This document shows, in pieces, positions 14,120-20,763 of a stretch of DNA of 20,763 nt. The position numbers and the translations under genes were made by a program. The notes under the pieces were generated by a model. The model did no database searches. It saw only the letters and a program-made list of their open reading frames with translations, and was not told the origin of the DNA. The DNA comes from an uncultured Clostridia bacterium (lineage in GTDB: Bacteria; Bacillota; Clostridia; Lachnospirales; Lachnospiraceae), in NCBI GenBank assembly GCA_945622055.1, contig CALZBV010000013.1:1-20763 (forward strand), in the 5' to 3' direction. The stretch's first letter is position 1, and every line of letters begins with the position of its first letter.

Positions 14120-15700
14120 ATGGCGTATACGGCGTTATATCGTAAATTCAGACCGGATACCTTTGATGAAGTAAAGGGCCAGACAGCGATTGTAACAACG
14201 CTTCGCAACCAGGTAAAAAATGCGAGAATGTCTCATGCGTATTTGTTTTGCGGAACAAGAGGCACCGGTAAAACCACAATTGCAAAGATTATGGCAAAGG
14301 CTTCCAATTGCGAGGCTCCGGAAAACGGTAATCCATGCGGAAGCTGTGCCATGTGCCGGTCCATCGCGGCAGGCACCTCCATGAATGTCATCGAAATCGA
14401 TGCCGCCTCTAACAATGGTGTTGACAATATCCGTGAGATTGTGGAAGAAGTACGGTATTCGCCGACGGAGGGCCGGTATAAGGTGTATATCATCGATGAG
14501 GTGCATATGCTTTCGCCGGGTGCATTTAATGCACTGTTAAAAACGCTTGAGGAGCCGCCGGCTTATGTGATGTTCATTCTTGCCACTACGGAGGTTCATA
14601 AGCTTCCGATTACGATTCTGTCCCGTTGTCAGCGGTATGATTTTTCACGAATTACGGTGGAGGAGATTACAGAGCGTCTGACAGACCTTTGCGGGCGTGA
14701 GGGTGTATCCGCAGAGGACAAGGCACTTCGTTATATTGCGCGTGCCGCAGACGGTGCGATGCGAGATGCACTGAGTCTTTTGGACCGATGTATTGCCTTT
14801 TATCCGGGGGAAACACTGACGTATGACAATGTTCTGGATATTCTGGGAACGGTTGATATGGAAGTGTTTGGACGAATGATTCGTGCTATTCGTACCGGAG
14901 ATGTGGCCGGCGCAATGAAGGTGCTCGAGGAGACGGTTATGCGGGGAAGAGACCTGGGGCAGTTTGTTTCGGATTTTACCTGGTATCTGCGAAATCTTCT
15001 GCTGGCACGGTCGGTGGAACAGCCGGAGGAGTTTCTGGATATTTCCTCGGAGCAGTTACCTGAGTTTTTGTCGGAGGCAGAGCAGAACGAACCTGAGGTG
15101 CTGGTACGCTATATCGGAATCTGCTCGGAGCTGATGAACCGTATCCGTTATGCGGGTGACAAGCGGGTTATGATTGAGGTTACACTGATCCGGCTTTGCC
15201 GTCCGGAATCTGACCGGGATTACAATTCTCTTGTTGACCGGATCCGTCATCTGGAGGAGCAGCTTGCAAACGGCATTGTAGTAAGACAGGAGGGGGACTC
15301 CGGAGAGACAACCATGGCAGCGGATACGCAAAAGCAAAGTGTTTCCGCAGCGGAGCTTCCCAAAGCACTGAAGGAAGAGCTCATGGAGATTGCGACGCGG
15401 TGGATGGAAATTGTAGGTAAATCCGGAACGAAGTCCATGCCGATGAAATGTCTGTTGGAAAAGGCCACACCGAGTGTAGATGAGAGCGGAAGCAGGCTGG
15501 TGCTTGCCTTTGAGAGTAAGGCGGATGCGGAAAACATGAGGGACGGATATCTGGAGATTTTTGTACAGCTGATTGCAGAGCTTACGGGAAAACAGGTGGA
15601 TGTACGGACAGAGTGCGCAAAAGAAGGAAAGGGCAAGCTTTCGAATTATGTTGACCTCTCCGTATACGCAGACAAGGTCCCGATTGATTATGTAGAGTAA
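14120..15700 (+). CDS. dnaX: DNA polymerase III subunit gamma/tau
   Basis: This is the clamp-loader ATPase that, with delta and delta', loads the beta sliding clamp and, as tau, ties polymerase cores to the helicase. In the 526 residues: Walker A GTRGTGKT (45-52), the four-Cys zinc site Cys64, Cys73, Cys76, Cys79, Walker B IIDEVHM (124-130) and the SRC motif with the arginine finger Arg169 (168-170). The N-terminal AAA domain and lid run to about residue 240, the collar to about 365, and the rest is the less conserved tau region. AAAGGAGG lies 6 bases before the ATG. The order dnaX-ybaB-recR is the standard Firmicute arrangement. I looked for an A-rich frameshift site like that of E. coli and saw none that is convincing. 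Confidence 0.96.
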   Translation: MAYTALYRKFRPDTFDEVKGQTAIVTTLRNQVKNARMSHAYLFCGTRGTGKTTIAKIMAKASNCEAPENGNPCGSCAMCRSIAAGTSMNVIEIDAASNNGVDNIREIVEEVRYSPTEGRYKVYIIDEVHMLSPGAFNALLKTLEEPPAYVMFILATTEVHKLPITILSRCQRYDFSRITVEEITERLTDLCGREGVSAEDKALRYIARAADGAMRDALSLLDRCIAFYPGETLTYDNVLDILGTVDMEVFGRMIRAIRTGDVAGAMKVLEETVMRGRDLGQFVSDFTWYLRNLLLARSVEQPEEFLDISSEQLPEFLSEAEQNEPEVLVRYIGICSELMNRIRYAGDKRVMIEVTLIRLCRPESDRDYNSLVDRIRHLEEQLANGIVVRQEGDSGETTMAADTQKQSVSAAELPKALKEELMEIATRWMEIVGKSGTKSMPMKCLLEKATPSVDESGSRLVLAFESKADAENMRDGYLEIFVQLIAELTGKQVDVRTECAKEGKGKLSNYVDLSVYADKVPIDYVE

Positions 15701-15731
15701 AAACAGAACCAATTTGAAAGGAGATAGAAAC

Positions 15732-16088
15732 ATGGCAAAAAGAGGAGGATTTCCGGGTGGCGGAATGCCGGGAAACATGAACAATCTGATGAAGCAGGCA
15801 CAGAGAATGCAGCGTCAGATGGAGGAGAAGCAGGCTGAGTTTGAAACGAAGGAGTTTGAGGCAACGGCCGGTGGCGGAGCAGTTACGATTCGCATTTCCG
15901 GAAAGAAAGAGGTTGTAGCCGTAAAGATTAACCCGGAGGTAGTAGATCCGGAGGATGTTGAGATGCTGGAGGATCTGATTATGGCGGCTACGAACGAGGC
16001 ACTTCGTACACTTGAGGAAGAGTCTGCACAGAACATGAGCTCTCTTGCAGGCGGACTTGGTGGTCTCGGAGGAGGCTTTCCGTTCTAA
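15732..16088 (+). CDS. ybaB: YbaB/EbfC-family nucleoid-associated protein
   Basis: The protein has 118 residues, counting from the ATG preceded by AAAGGAG with 8 bases spacing (an in-frame ATG 18 bases upstream has none). It is a small dimeric DNA-binding protein of the tweezer-like EbfC fold, with a Gly/Met-rich start (MAKRGGFPGGGMPGNMNNLM), a Gln/Arg/Glu helix, then the family's VTIRISGKKEVVAVKINPEVV and DPEDVEMLEDLI segments, and a Gly-rich tail. It lies between dnaX and recR, and its TAA overlaps the recR ATG by one base (TAATG), a clear sign of translational coupling. The gene pair is thought to act together in recombination repair. Confidence 0.95.
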   Translation: MAKRGGFPGGGMPGNMNNLMKQAQRMQRQMEEKQAEFETKEFEATAGGGAVTIRISGKKEVVAVKINPEVVDPEDVEMLEDLIMAATNEALRTLEEESAQNMSSLAGGLGGLGGGFPF

Positions 16089-16684
16089 TGGATTATTATA
16101 GCAGTCAGATCAGTAAATTGATTGAGGAATTTACGGCTTTGCCGGGAATCGGGGCAAAGTCGGCACAGCGGCTTGCCTTTCATGTGATTAACATGCCGGT
16201 AGAACGGGTGGAGGAGCTTGCCAATGCAATGGTTACCGCCAGAAAAAAGGTCTGTTATTGCAAGGAATGCTGCACCCTGACAGATCAGGAGCTCTGTCCG
16301 ATTTGTTCGAAGCCGGACCGTGACCATACAACAATCATGGTTGTGGAAAACACCAGAGATCTGGCGGCCTATGAAAAAACAGGAAAATACAATGGCGTAT
16401 ACCATGTCCTTCATGGTGCGATATCCCCGATGCTCGGCATTACACCTGCGGACCTTCGTATGAAGGAGCTGATGATCCGGCTGCAGGCGGATGTGAAGGA
16501 GGTCATTATTGCGACCAATTCCACATTAGAGGGAGAAGCAACGGCGATGTATCTGAGTAAGCTGATAAAGCCGTCCGGCATCAAGGTAACGAAGCTTGCA
16601 AGCGGTGTTCCGGTTGGCGGCGATTTGGAGTACATAGATGAGGTTACGTTGCTGCGTGCATTGGATGGAAGAATAGTAATGTAA
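16088..16684 (+). CDS. recR: Recombination mediator protein RecR
   Basis: The 198 residues equal the family length. In order: a helix-hairpin-helix (LPGIGAKSAQRLA, 18-30) for DNA binding, a four-Cys zinc finger (Cys58, Cys61, Cys70, Cys73), and a Toprim domain from about residue 81 (MVVENTRDL with Glu87; ATNSTLEGEATA further on). RecR works with RecO (and RecF) to load RecA on SSB-coated DNA at gaps. It starts on the last base of the ybaB stop codon and is the last gene of the dnaX operon, followed by a terminator. Confidence 0.97.
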   Translation: MDYYSSQISKLIEEFTALPGIGAKSAQRLAFHVINMPVERVEELANAMVTARKKVCYCKECCTLTDQELCPICSKPDRDHTTIMVVENTRDLAAYEKTGKYNGVYHVLHGAISPMLGITPADLRMKELMIRLQADVKEVIIATNSTLEGEATAMYLSKLIKPSGIKVTKLASGVPVGGDLEYIDEVTLLRALDGRIVM

Positions 16685-16736
16685 AAAGGAGTCCTTTTGC
16701 GACTTGGGAAGTCGCGGAAGGGCTCCTTTTCTTTGG
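16683..16736. terminator. Terminator of the dnaX operon, probably bidirectional
   Basis: A long hairpin AAAAGGAG...GCGACTT-GGG-AAGTCGC...CTCCTTTT with small internal mismatches, followed by CTTTGGTTG. The A-run at the start gives a T-run on the minus strand, so it can also stop the convergent membrane-protein gene ending at 16793. Confidence 0.88.
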
Positions 16737-16792
16737 TTGTCGTAAAGGAAGAGCGAAACGCAGGGGACTGTGCTTGTGGCAGAGCCTGCGGA

Positions 16793-17431
16793 TTAAGTAT
16801 ATTTTCGTTCGGACCTCCGGTAGTTCGGGCAGTAATCCGTCAATAAACCGTCCAAGGTTTCCAGATAGTCATCCTCCATGGAGATGGAAAGCACTTTTTT
16901 CTTATCTTCGTCATAGAGATCGAGATAAACGTGGTATTTGTAGGGGTTTGTGGAAACCCAGCTTTTGTCTAAGGAAAATTTATCGGTTTGGATTTCTTCG
17001 TATTCGGCAATCGTTATCTTCTGAAGCCCCATGTCTTTTTCAACCGTGTAAAGATAGTGGTCAGTAAAGCAGATTTTCAAGACCTCCGAGACCTGAAGCG
17101 TATGCTTTGGTTCAGCAATCATCTCGGCATCAAAGAGAGCGATTTCTTCCGGGGAGGAAATCAGACGAGCCAGATTCAGACGAAGGTCTGCAACCGGGTC
17201 GGATTTGCGCCCCAACCGAAGCAGAAGAGATACGAATCCGAAAATAAACAGGCATGGAAGAATCAGGCCAAAGATAAGCGTAATGGCATCTGCACCTGAG
17301 GCGGCAGAAACGATACCCATAATCACTATGATAATGATAATCAGTGTCGGACCTGTATTCTGTTTTCTTCTTTCTTCGTCCTGCAGTCGTCTTTGTTCAG
17401 CCTCAAATAATTGAAACCATTTGGAATCCAT
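16793..17431 (-). CDS. Two-helix membrane protein, function unknown
   Basis: The protein has 212 residues: a charged N-terminus (1-26), two close hydrophobic helices (about 27-43, very Ile-rich, and 48-72), then a soluble part of about 140 residues with alternating strands, acidic stretches and several Tyr/Lys (for example NPYKYHVYLDLYDEDKKKVL). The soluble part recalls a PH-like or YcxB-like fold of small two-helix membrane proteins, but I cannot show this. GAGGGG precedes the ATG by 7 bases. A promoter overlaps the end of the upstream yyaC on the same strand, so it may be read alone or with yyaC. Named function: none. Confidence 0.82.
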   Translation of the reverse strand: MDSKWFQLFEAEQRRLQDEERRKQNTGPTLIIIIIVIMGIVSAASGADAITLIFGLILPCLFIFGFVSLLLRLGRKSDPVADLRLNLARLISSPEEIALFDAEMIAEPKHTLQVSEVLKICFTDHYLYTVEKDMGLQKITIAEYEEIQTDKFSLDKSWVSTNPYKYHVYLDLYDEDKKKVLSISMEDDYLETLDGLLTDYCPNYRRSERKYT

Positions 17432-17471
17432 GAATATCCCCTCTTTCGAAATAGTAAAGTATTTTCCTCTT

Positions 17472-18059
17472 TCAGTATAGCACAGAGGAGGAAATCAAAC
17501 AAGGAATATTTTGTTTTTGAAAAAGATGCAGGCCATAGCGGATTCCGAGAAAAATGCGGTCGGCCAGTGACATGACGGTGTTTAATCTTGTTGTCTGCAG
17601 AAGTGTCCGGTCAAAAAGCCCTGCCATATTTACAATACCCGTAATGTGAGCATCACCAACGGAAAGCAGCTCCTTTCCTACGCCTGAGCCCGGCTTTAGC
17701 GAACCGGAGCCAAGGGTAAAGTAGCCTATGTGGGCTTTGGTGCCAAGCGAGGCATCCACTGCAACAAGATAAGGATTTTGATGTGTGGCGTAAATCTCTT
17801 CTACAATTTTATGGAGATTTTTTGCATGAACCGGGCTGGCAAGTGTTCCGTAAACTGTAAAATCCTGCCGGGACGATGTGGAAAGCTTATAGCCGATGAG
17901 CGGACCAAGCGCATCGCCGGTCGCGCGGTCGGAGCCGATGCATAAGAAAACAAGAGGGGAGGAAGGGGGCCGGCCGTTTTTCAGCAGTTCGGAGAAGGCT
18001 TGTCCGAATTGGATGCAGGAGGAAGTTTCCTCGGAATTAAAATAAAGAGTACGGTTCAT
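17472..18059 (-). CDS. yyaC: Spore protease YyaC-like protein (DUF1256)
   Basis: The 195 residues match the YyaC family, which shares a fold with the GPR/HybD-type proteases. Visible motifs are CIGSDRATGDALGPLIG (40-56), TLASPVHAKNLHKIV (72-86), AVDASLG (100-106), and SVGDAHITGIVNMAGLF (133-149), with candidate active-site Asp at 43, 49, 102 and 136. In Bacillus yyaC is expressed in the forespore. AAAGGAGG is 5 bases before the ATG. It marks the organism as a spore former or a descendant of one. The upstream region has no good sigma-A promoter but has a partial match to a forespore-type -10. The exact substrate is not established. Confidence 0.93.
   Translation of the reverse strand: MNRTLYFNSEETSSCIQFGQAFSELLKNGRPPSSPLVFLCIGSDRATGDALGPLIGYKLSTSSRQDFTVYGTLASPVHAKNLHKIVEEIYATHQNPYLVAVDASLGTKAHIGYFTLGSGSLKPGSGVGKELLSVGDAHITGIVNMAGLFDRTLLQTTRLNTVMSLADRIFLGIRYGLHLFQKQNIPCLISSSVLY
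17474..17502 (-). promoter_or_regulatory. Possible sigma-A promoter for the two-helix membrane protein
   Basis: On the minus strand: TTGTTT (17502-17497), 17-base spacer, TATACT (17479-17474). The -10 overlaps the yyaC stop codon. The -35 is only a fair match. Confidence 0.55.
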
Positions 18060-18365
18060 GAAAGCCTCCTTTTGGTTCTTTTTTCTGTACTATGGAATAA
18101 GTATGTCCGCGACCGGTGGATTTAGAAGTGTTTTACGTAAATATTTCTTTTTTTCTATGCGGAAAAATGACAGTATTTGTGCGGCTTTTTTGTCCTGTAT
18201 GTAATTTCGATACGAGAAGAGGGATATTTTCGGAGATTATGTAGAGGAGATTCTTTTTCCGACAACGCGTTTTGGCAAATTATGCGGTGCCGGTTCGTTA
18301 TGATAGATACAACCGTGTCGGAATGGGTACGCGGGAACGAATGGGCAGGGGGAAGAAAGAGGAAA
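18060..18365. other. Divergent intergenic region between yyaC and the LysM gene
   Basis: These 306 bases hold no gene that I support. The yyaC binding site is at the left edge and the start of the LysM gene at the right. I see no strong sigma-A promoter for either gene. An open frame enters from 18177 but its first 63 codons lack a ribosome site. The sequence has several T-runs (18079-18084, 18149-18155, 18184-18188) but no good hairpin. Confidence 0.6.
18100..18108 (-). promoter_or_regulatory. Possible forespore (sigma-F/G-type) -10 for yyaC
   Basis: GGACATACT on the minus strand fits GGNNANNNT of sigma-F/G -10 elements and lies about 40 bases before the ATG. The -35 at the right distance (TTCTA) is a poor match to GYATA, so this is tentative. 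Confidence 0.28.
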
Positions 18366-19781
18366 ATGATTGAAAAGGTGATACAGTGTGAGGACGCAGC
18401 CGGAGGAAAAAACGTGTTGTTCCGTCTACCAAAGCATATTATGCAAATCGGAAACAGTGGAAATGTGCCGGAAATCTACATAGAGGATTATGCGCATGGC
18501 TATCTTGACCGGCTTGCCGCAAATGATTGTACGATTCTAAGGGTAGCAATTCTCGTAGGTGAGTTCGTAAAGTCTGAGGGAAAGCGATATGTTTTTATCC
18601 GGGGGGCAATGGAAGCGGAATCGGCTGTGGAAGACAACTGTCCGAGGTTTTCCTCGGAAATCTGGGCAGATTTATATGGAAAAATAAAGCGTTTCTTTCC
18701 AAAGTACGAGGCGGTTGGCTGGTTTTTGGGAGGACCGGAGTATCTGACGGTGCAGAAGGATGTCATTCTTCAGACGCATCTTGACTGGTTTGGCGGCAGG
18801 GACCGCATTCTTTTCCGGGTGGACCCGGTAGAAAAAAACTCTTCTGTTTATTTGTACGACAAGGGTGAGCTGGTAAAATGGCCAGGTTACTGTATTTATT
18901 ATGAAAAAAACGAAGAAATGCAGGATTTTCTGGTATCGGGGAGGCCACAGTCGGTGGACGAGGGATATACGGAGCCGGTTCTGGCTCGGATGAGCCAGAG
19001 ACTTGGCAGAAAACCGGAGGAGGAACCGGAAAAGGAAGAGACTGCGGGAGGAACGGAAACAGAGACGGCAGAGCCTGCGAAGGAATCAAAATCAGATACA
19101 GGAAAGCAACCGGAGAGGTACCGGGGGAATCATCTTGGAACCGGAATCATGGCGGCAGCGGCACTTCTGGTTCTGGCAGCGACCGGAATCCGTTATACAC
19201 AAAATAAGCAGGCTCCGGTGACAGCGCCAACCGGAGAGCTTATTCCGACACCAAACGGAGGAAGGTATCTTGAAGAGACTTTCGCAAAGCCTTCGGGGGC
19301 GGTTGTCTCCGATGCAAAAATGAACAGTGGGGTTGACCCGGAGGATGCACTTTATTTTGGCGGAGATTTTGAAGAGTATTTTCAAACGGTAACGGAGCCG
19401 GTGCTTCCGACAATGCCGGCAGTTCCGACCAAAGCATTGACGGAAAAGACGCCAACCGCAAAGCCTGCGAAAGAAATACAGCCAACGAAGCTGCCGACCG
19501 AAAAGCCGGTAAATACACCCGTTCCGACCAAAGAGGTGCTTCCAACGAAGGCAGCAGAGCCGACGAAGGAGCCACAACCAACCCGGACACCGAAACCGAC
19601 CGGGGCTGTGGATACGGGAACCATGCCGGGAATTCTATATGTTGTAAAGAGCGGAGATACGCTTGCAGCAATCTGCAGAAGATTTTACGGGGATGTATCC
19701 CGAATGGAGGAAATCAAGGAAGTGAATCAGATTCCGGATGAAAATAAAATTTATGCCGGGCAGGAGCTGTATCTTCCGTAG
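18366..19781 (+). CDS. Membrane-anchored LysM protein with N-terminal MPN/JAB-like domain
   Basis: The protein has 471 residues, starting at the ATG after GAAGAAAGAGGAAA; the frame is open further left but earlier ATGs lack a binding site. Residues 1-195 form a globular domain with an MPN/JAB-like look: a hydrophobic strand ending in LVGEF (Glu66), strand-helix, then EAVGWFLGGPEYLTVQKDV (115-133), a QTHLDWFGG helix, ILFRVDP (148-154), and YYEKNEEMQDFL near its end. The JAMM metal motif HxHP is replaced by LGGP, so if this is an MPN fold it is inactive. An acidic linker, one membrane helix (258-275), a Pro/Thr/Lys-rich spacer (about 345-415) and a C-terminal LysM (424-471) follow. LysM binds peptidoglycan, so the N-terminal domain should be cytoplasmic with the LysM outside. 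A lipoprotein gene follows on the same strand. Confidence 0.83.
   Translation: MIEKVIQCEDAAGGKNVLFRLPKHIMQIGNSGNVPEIYIEDYAHGYLDRLAANDCTILRVAILVGEFVKSEGKRYVFIRGAMEAESAVEDNCPRFSSEIWADLYGKIKRFFPKYEAVGWFLGGPEYLTVQKDVILQTHLDWFGGRDRILFRVDPVEKNSSVYLYDKGELVKWPGYCIYYEKNEEMQDFLVSGRPQSVDEGYTEPVLARMSQRLGRKPEEEPEKEETAGGTETETAEPAKESKSDTGKQPERYRGNHLGTGIMAAAALLVLAATGIRYTQNKQAPVTAPTGELIPTPNGGRYLEETFAKPSGAVVSDAKMNSGVDPEDALYFGGDFEEYFQTVTEPVLPTMPAVPTKALTEKTPTAKPAKEIQPTKLPTEKPVNTPVPTKEVLPTKAAEPTKEPQPTRTPKPTGAVDTGTMPGILYVVKSGDTLAAICRRFYGDVSRMEEIKEVNQIPDENKIYAGQELYLP
19425..19601 (+). repeat. Pro/Thr/Lys-rich low-complexity spacer in the LysM protein
   Basis: The codons for residues about 354-412 repeat PTK, PTE, PTR and PKPT motifs, an extended wall-spanning spacer between the membrane helix and LysM. 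Units are irregular, unlike the 18-base repeats at 5143. Confidence 0.75.
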
Positions 19782-19787
19782 AGAAAG

Positions 19788-19817
19788 TTAACATTTTTTT
19801 CACAGGTAAAACATAAT
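19788..19817 (+). promoter_or_regulatory. Possible promoter for the lipoprotein gene
   Basis: TTAACA (19788-19793), 18-base spacer, CATAAT (19812-19817), about 60 bases before the start. No terminator separates it from the LysM gene, so read-through is also possible. Confidence 0.5.
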
Positions 19818-19860
19818 TTTTACATTTGCAGGGGGTAACATGATACAAAAGATGAATGAA

Positions 19861-19867
19861 GAAGGAG
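19861..19867 (+). promoter_or_regulatory. Ribosome binding site supporting a GTG start
   Basis: GAAGGAG, 11 bases before the GTG at 19879. The next in-frame ATG (19903) is 35 bases from it and would remove the positive N-region of the signal peptide. Confidence 0.7.
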
Positions 19868-19878
19868 CGTGACCGAAA

Positions 19879-20763
19879 GTGAGAAAAAGATGTTATTATA
19901 AGATGATGGCAATGACGTTGACTGCTGCTTTGTTGGGAATGGCGGCCTGCGGAGGAGCTACAGCCGGCGCACCTCAGGTGACGGAGGCACCGGACGGACA
20001 GGCAGAGACGGAGAATTTGGAAAACAAAGAGCCGCAGAAGGATTCGGAGAACGGCAGCGAAGGGAAAACAGATATGCCGGGTGCTTTGGAACAACAGCCG
20101 GAAGAGAGCGGGAAAAATACTGCGGGAGAGAGCGATAAGGACTCTGTGGGAGAGAATTCCACGGCAGCAGAGGGAACAAAGCTTTCTGATGAGCTGTCGG
20201 AGCAGATTCGTCTGGTGAAGGAGGCTGAGCCGGAAACGACGCAGTACAACGCAGTAATCCGGCTGTCAGAGAATAGCATTGATATTGAAGGAAACGGCTG
20301 TAAGACCGAGGAGGGTGTGCTGAAGATCAAGGAGGCAGGAACCTACTGTATTTCCGGTTCTCTTTCAAGTGGCATGATTTATGTGAATACAGATGATGAA
20401 AGTGAGGTAGTGCTCGTTTTGGACGGAGTTTCTGTTCATAACGAAACCGGCGCAGCCCTTTATTGCAAAAAAGCGAAAAAGGTGACGGTTGTTTTAAAGG
20501 AAGGAACGGTAAATTCGTTCTCGGACGGAACAGGCTATGTTTTTGAGGAAGGGGAGGATGAGCCGGATGCGACTGTTTTTGCAAAACACGACCTGGTAAT
20601 CACCGGAACCGGAACGCTTGTCATTCATTCTGCCTACAAGGATGCGCTAAAGGGAAAGGACTCATTGTTTTTGCTTGGTGGGAAGCTTGCGATTACTTCG
20701 GCAGAGGACGGCATTGTAGGAAGAGATCTGCTTTATGTTTCAGACGGAACGATTACTGTGGAT
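19879..20763 (+). CDS. Lipoprotein with Cthe_2159-like (DUF4353) carbohydrate-binding domain, 3' end cut by window edge
   Basis: The frame runs from a GTG to the last base: 295 residues are visible and no stop is reached. Residues 1-24 are a lipoprotein signal: basic start (MRKRCYYK), hydrophobic stretch, then GMAAC with Cys24 as the lipidated residue. An acidic, Ser/Gly-rich spacer (about 25-115) follows. From about residue 123 the sequence has the repeated strands of the Cthe_2159/DUF4353 beta-helix family: LSENSIDIEGNGC, AGTYCISGSL, VVLVLDGVSV, KVTVVLKEGTVN, DLVITGTGTLVI and EDGIVGRDLL. Cthe_2159 from Clostridium thermocellum binds cellulose and polygalacturonate, so this protein may hold plant or wall polysaccharide at the cell surface. 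GTG was chosen for the binding site and the intact signal peptide. Confidence 0.85.
   Translation, partial: MRKRCYYKMMAMTLTAALLGMAACGGATAGAPQVTEAPDGQAETENLENKEPQKDSENGSEGKTDMPGALEQQPEESGKNTAGESDKDSVGENSTAAEGTKLSDELSEQIRLVKEAEPETTQYNAVIRLSENSIDIEGNGCKTEEGVLKIKEAGTYCISGSLSSGMIYVNTDDESEVVLVLDGVSVHNETGAALYCKKAKKVTVVLKEGTVNSFSDGTGYVFEEGEDEPDATVFAKHDLVITGTGTLVIHSAYKDALKGKDSLFLLGGKLAITSAEDGIVGRDLLYVSDGTITVD

Noticed and set aside
15056..15784. A 242-codon minus-strand open frame
   Set aside because: It covers dnaX on the other strand; dnaX is certain and this frame has no recognisable domain.
18177..18365. N-terminal extension of the LysM protein
   Set aside because: The open frame extends upstream but the added residues look non-coding and no ribosome site precedes the earlier ATGs.

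Overview
The window looks like a chromosomal segment of a spore-forming member of the Clostridia, most likely a Lachnospiraceae-type gut Firmicute. Supporting this are a long SRP RNA with an Alu domain like that of Bacillus, a YyaC spore gene, Shine-Dalgarno sites close to AGGAGG, many sigma-A promoters with 16-18 base spacers, a dnaX-ybaB-recR operon, and a stand-alone murG behind a small TSCPD gene. I see no insertion sequence, prophage, CRISPR array or tRNA.

Layout. Bases 1-6153 hold two tightly coupled genes: a very long SMC-like coiled-coil ATPase that enters from the left edge, and a TPR-like protein carrying an in-phase hexapeptide repeat and a C-terminal AAA-type ATPase domain. This pair is the least understood and most system-like part of the window. 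A small Ig-like-fold gene (minus strand) converges on it over a shared hairpin. Bases 6712-8795 carry a shikimate-kinase-like gene and murA. At 8905-9612 is mtnN (minus), separated from murA by a bidirectional terminator. Bases 9718-11150 are the TSCPD gene plus murG, followed at once by the SRP RNA gene (ffs) with its own strong promoter and terminator.

From 11516 there is a short conserved-looking minus-strand gene, then a coiled-coil protein gene and a Na+/Ca2+ antiporter gene in one operon. Next come dnaX, ybaB and recR (replication and repair), ending in a clear terminator. Two minus-strand genes follow, yyaC and a two-helix membrane protein. The right end holds a single-span membrane protein with a C-terminal LysM and an N-terminal domain that resembles a metal-less MPN/JAB domain, then a lipoprotein with a Cthe_2159-like (DUF4353) carbohydrate-binding domain that runs off the edge.

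How the genes fit together. Most are housekeeping: cell wall precursors (murA, murG), methyl-cycle salvage (mtnN), membrane protein targeting (ffs), clamp loading and recombination (dnaX, ybaB, recR). The two rightmost genes are envelope proteins. The leftmost pair may act on DNA as a MukB/JetC-like module, but its partners would lie outside the window, so that is a hypothesis only.
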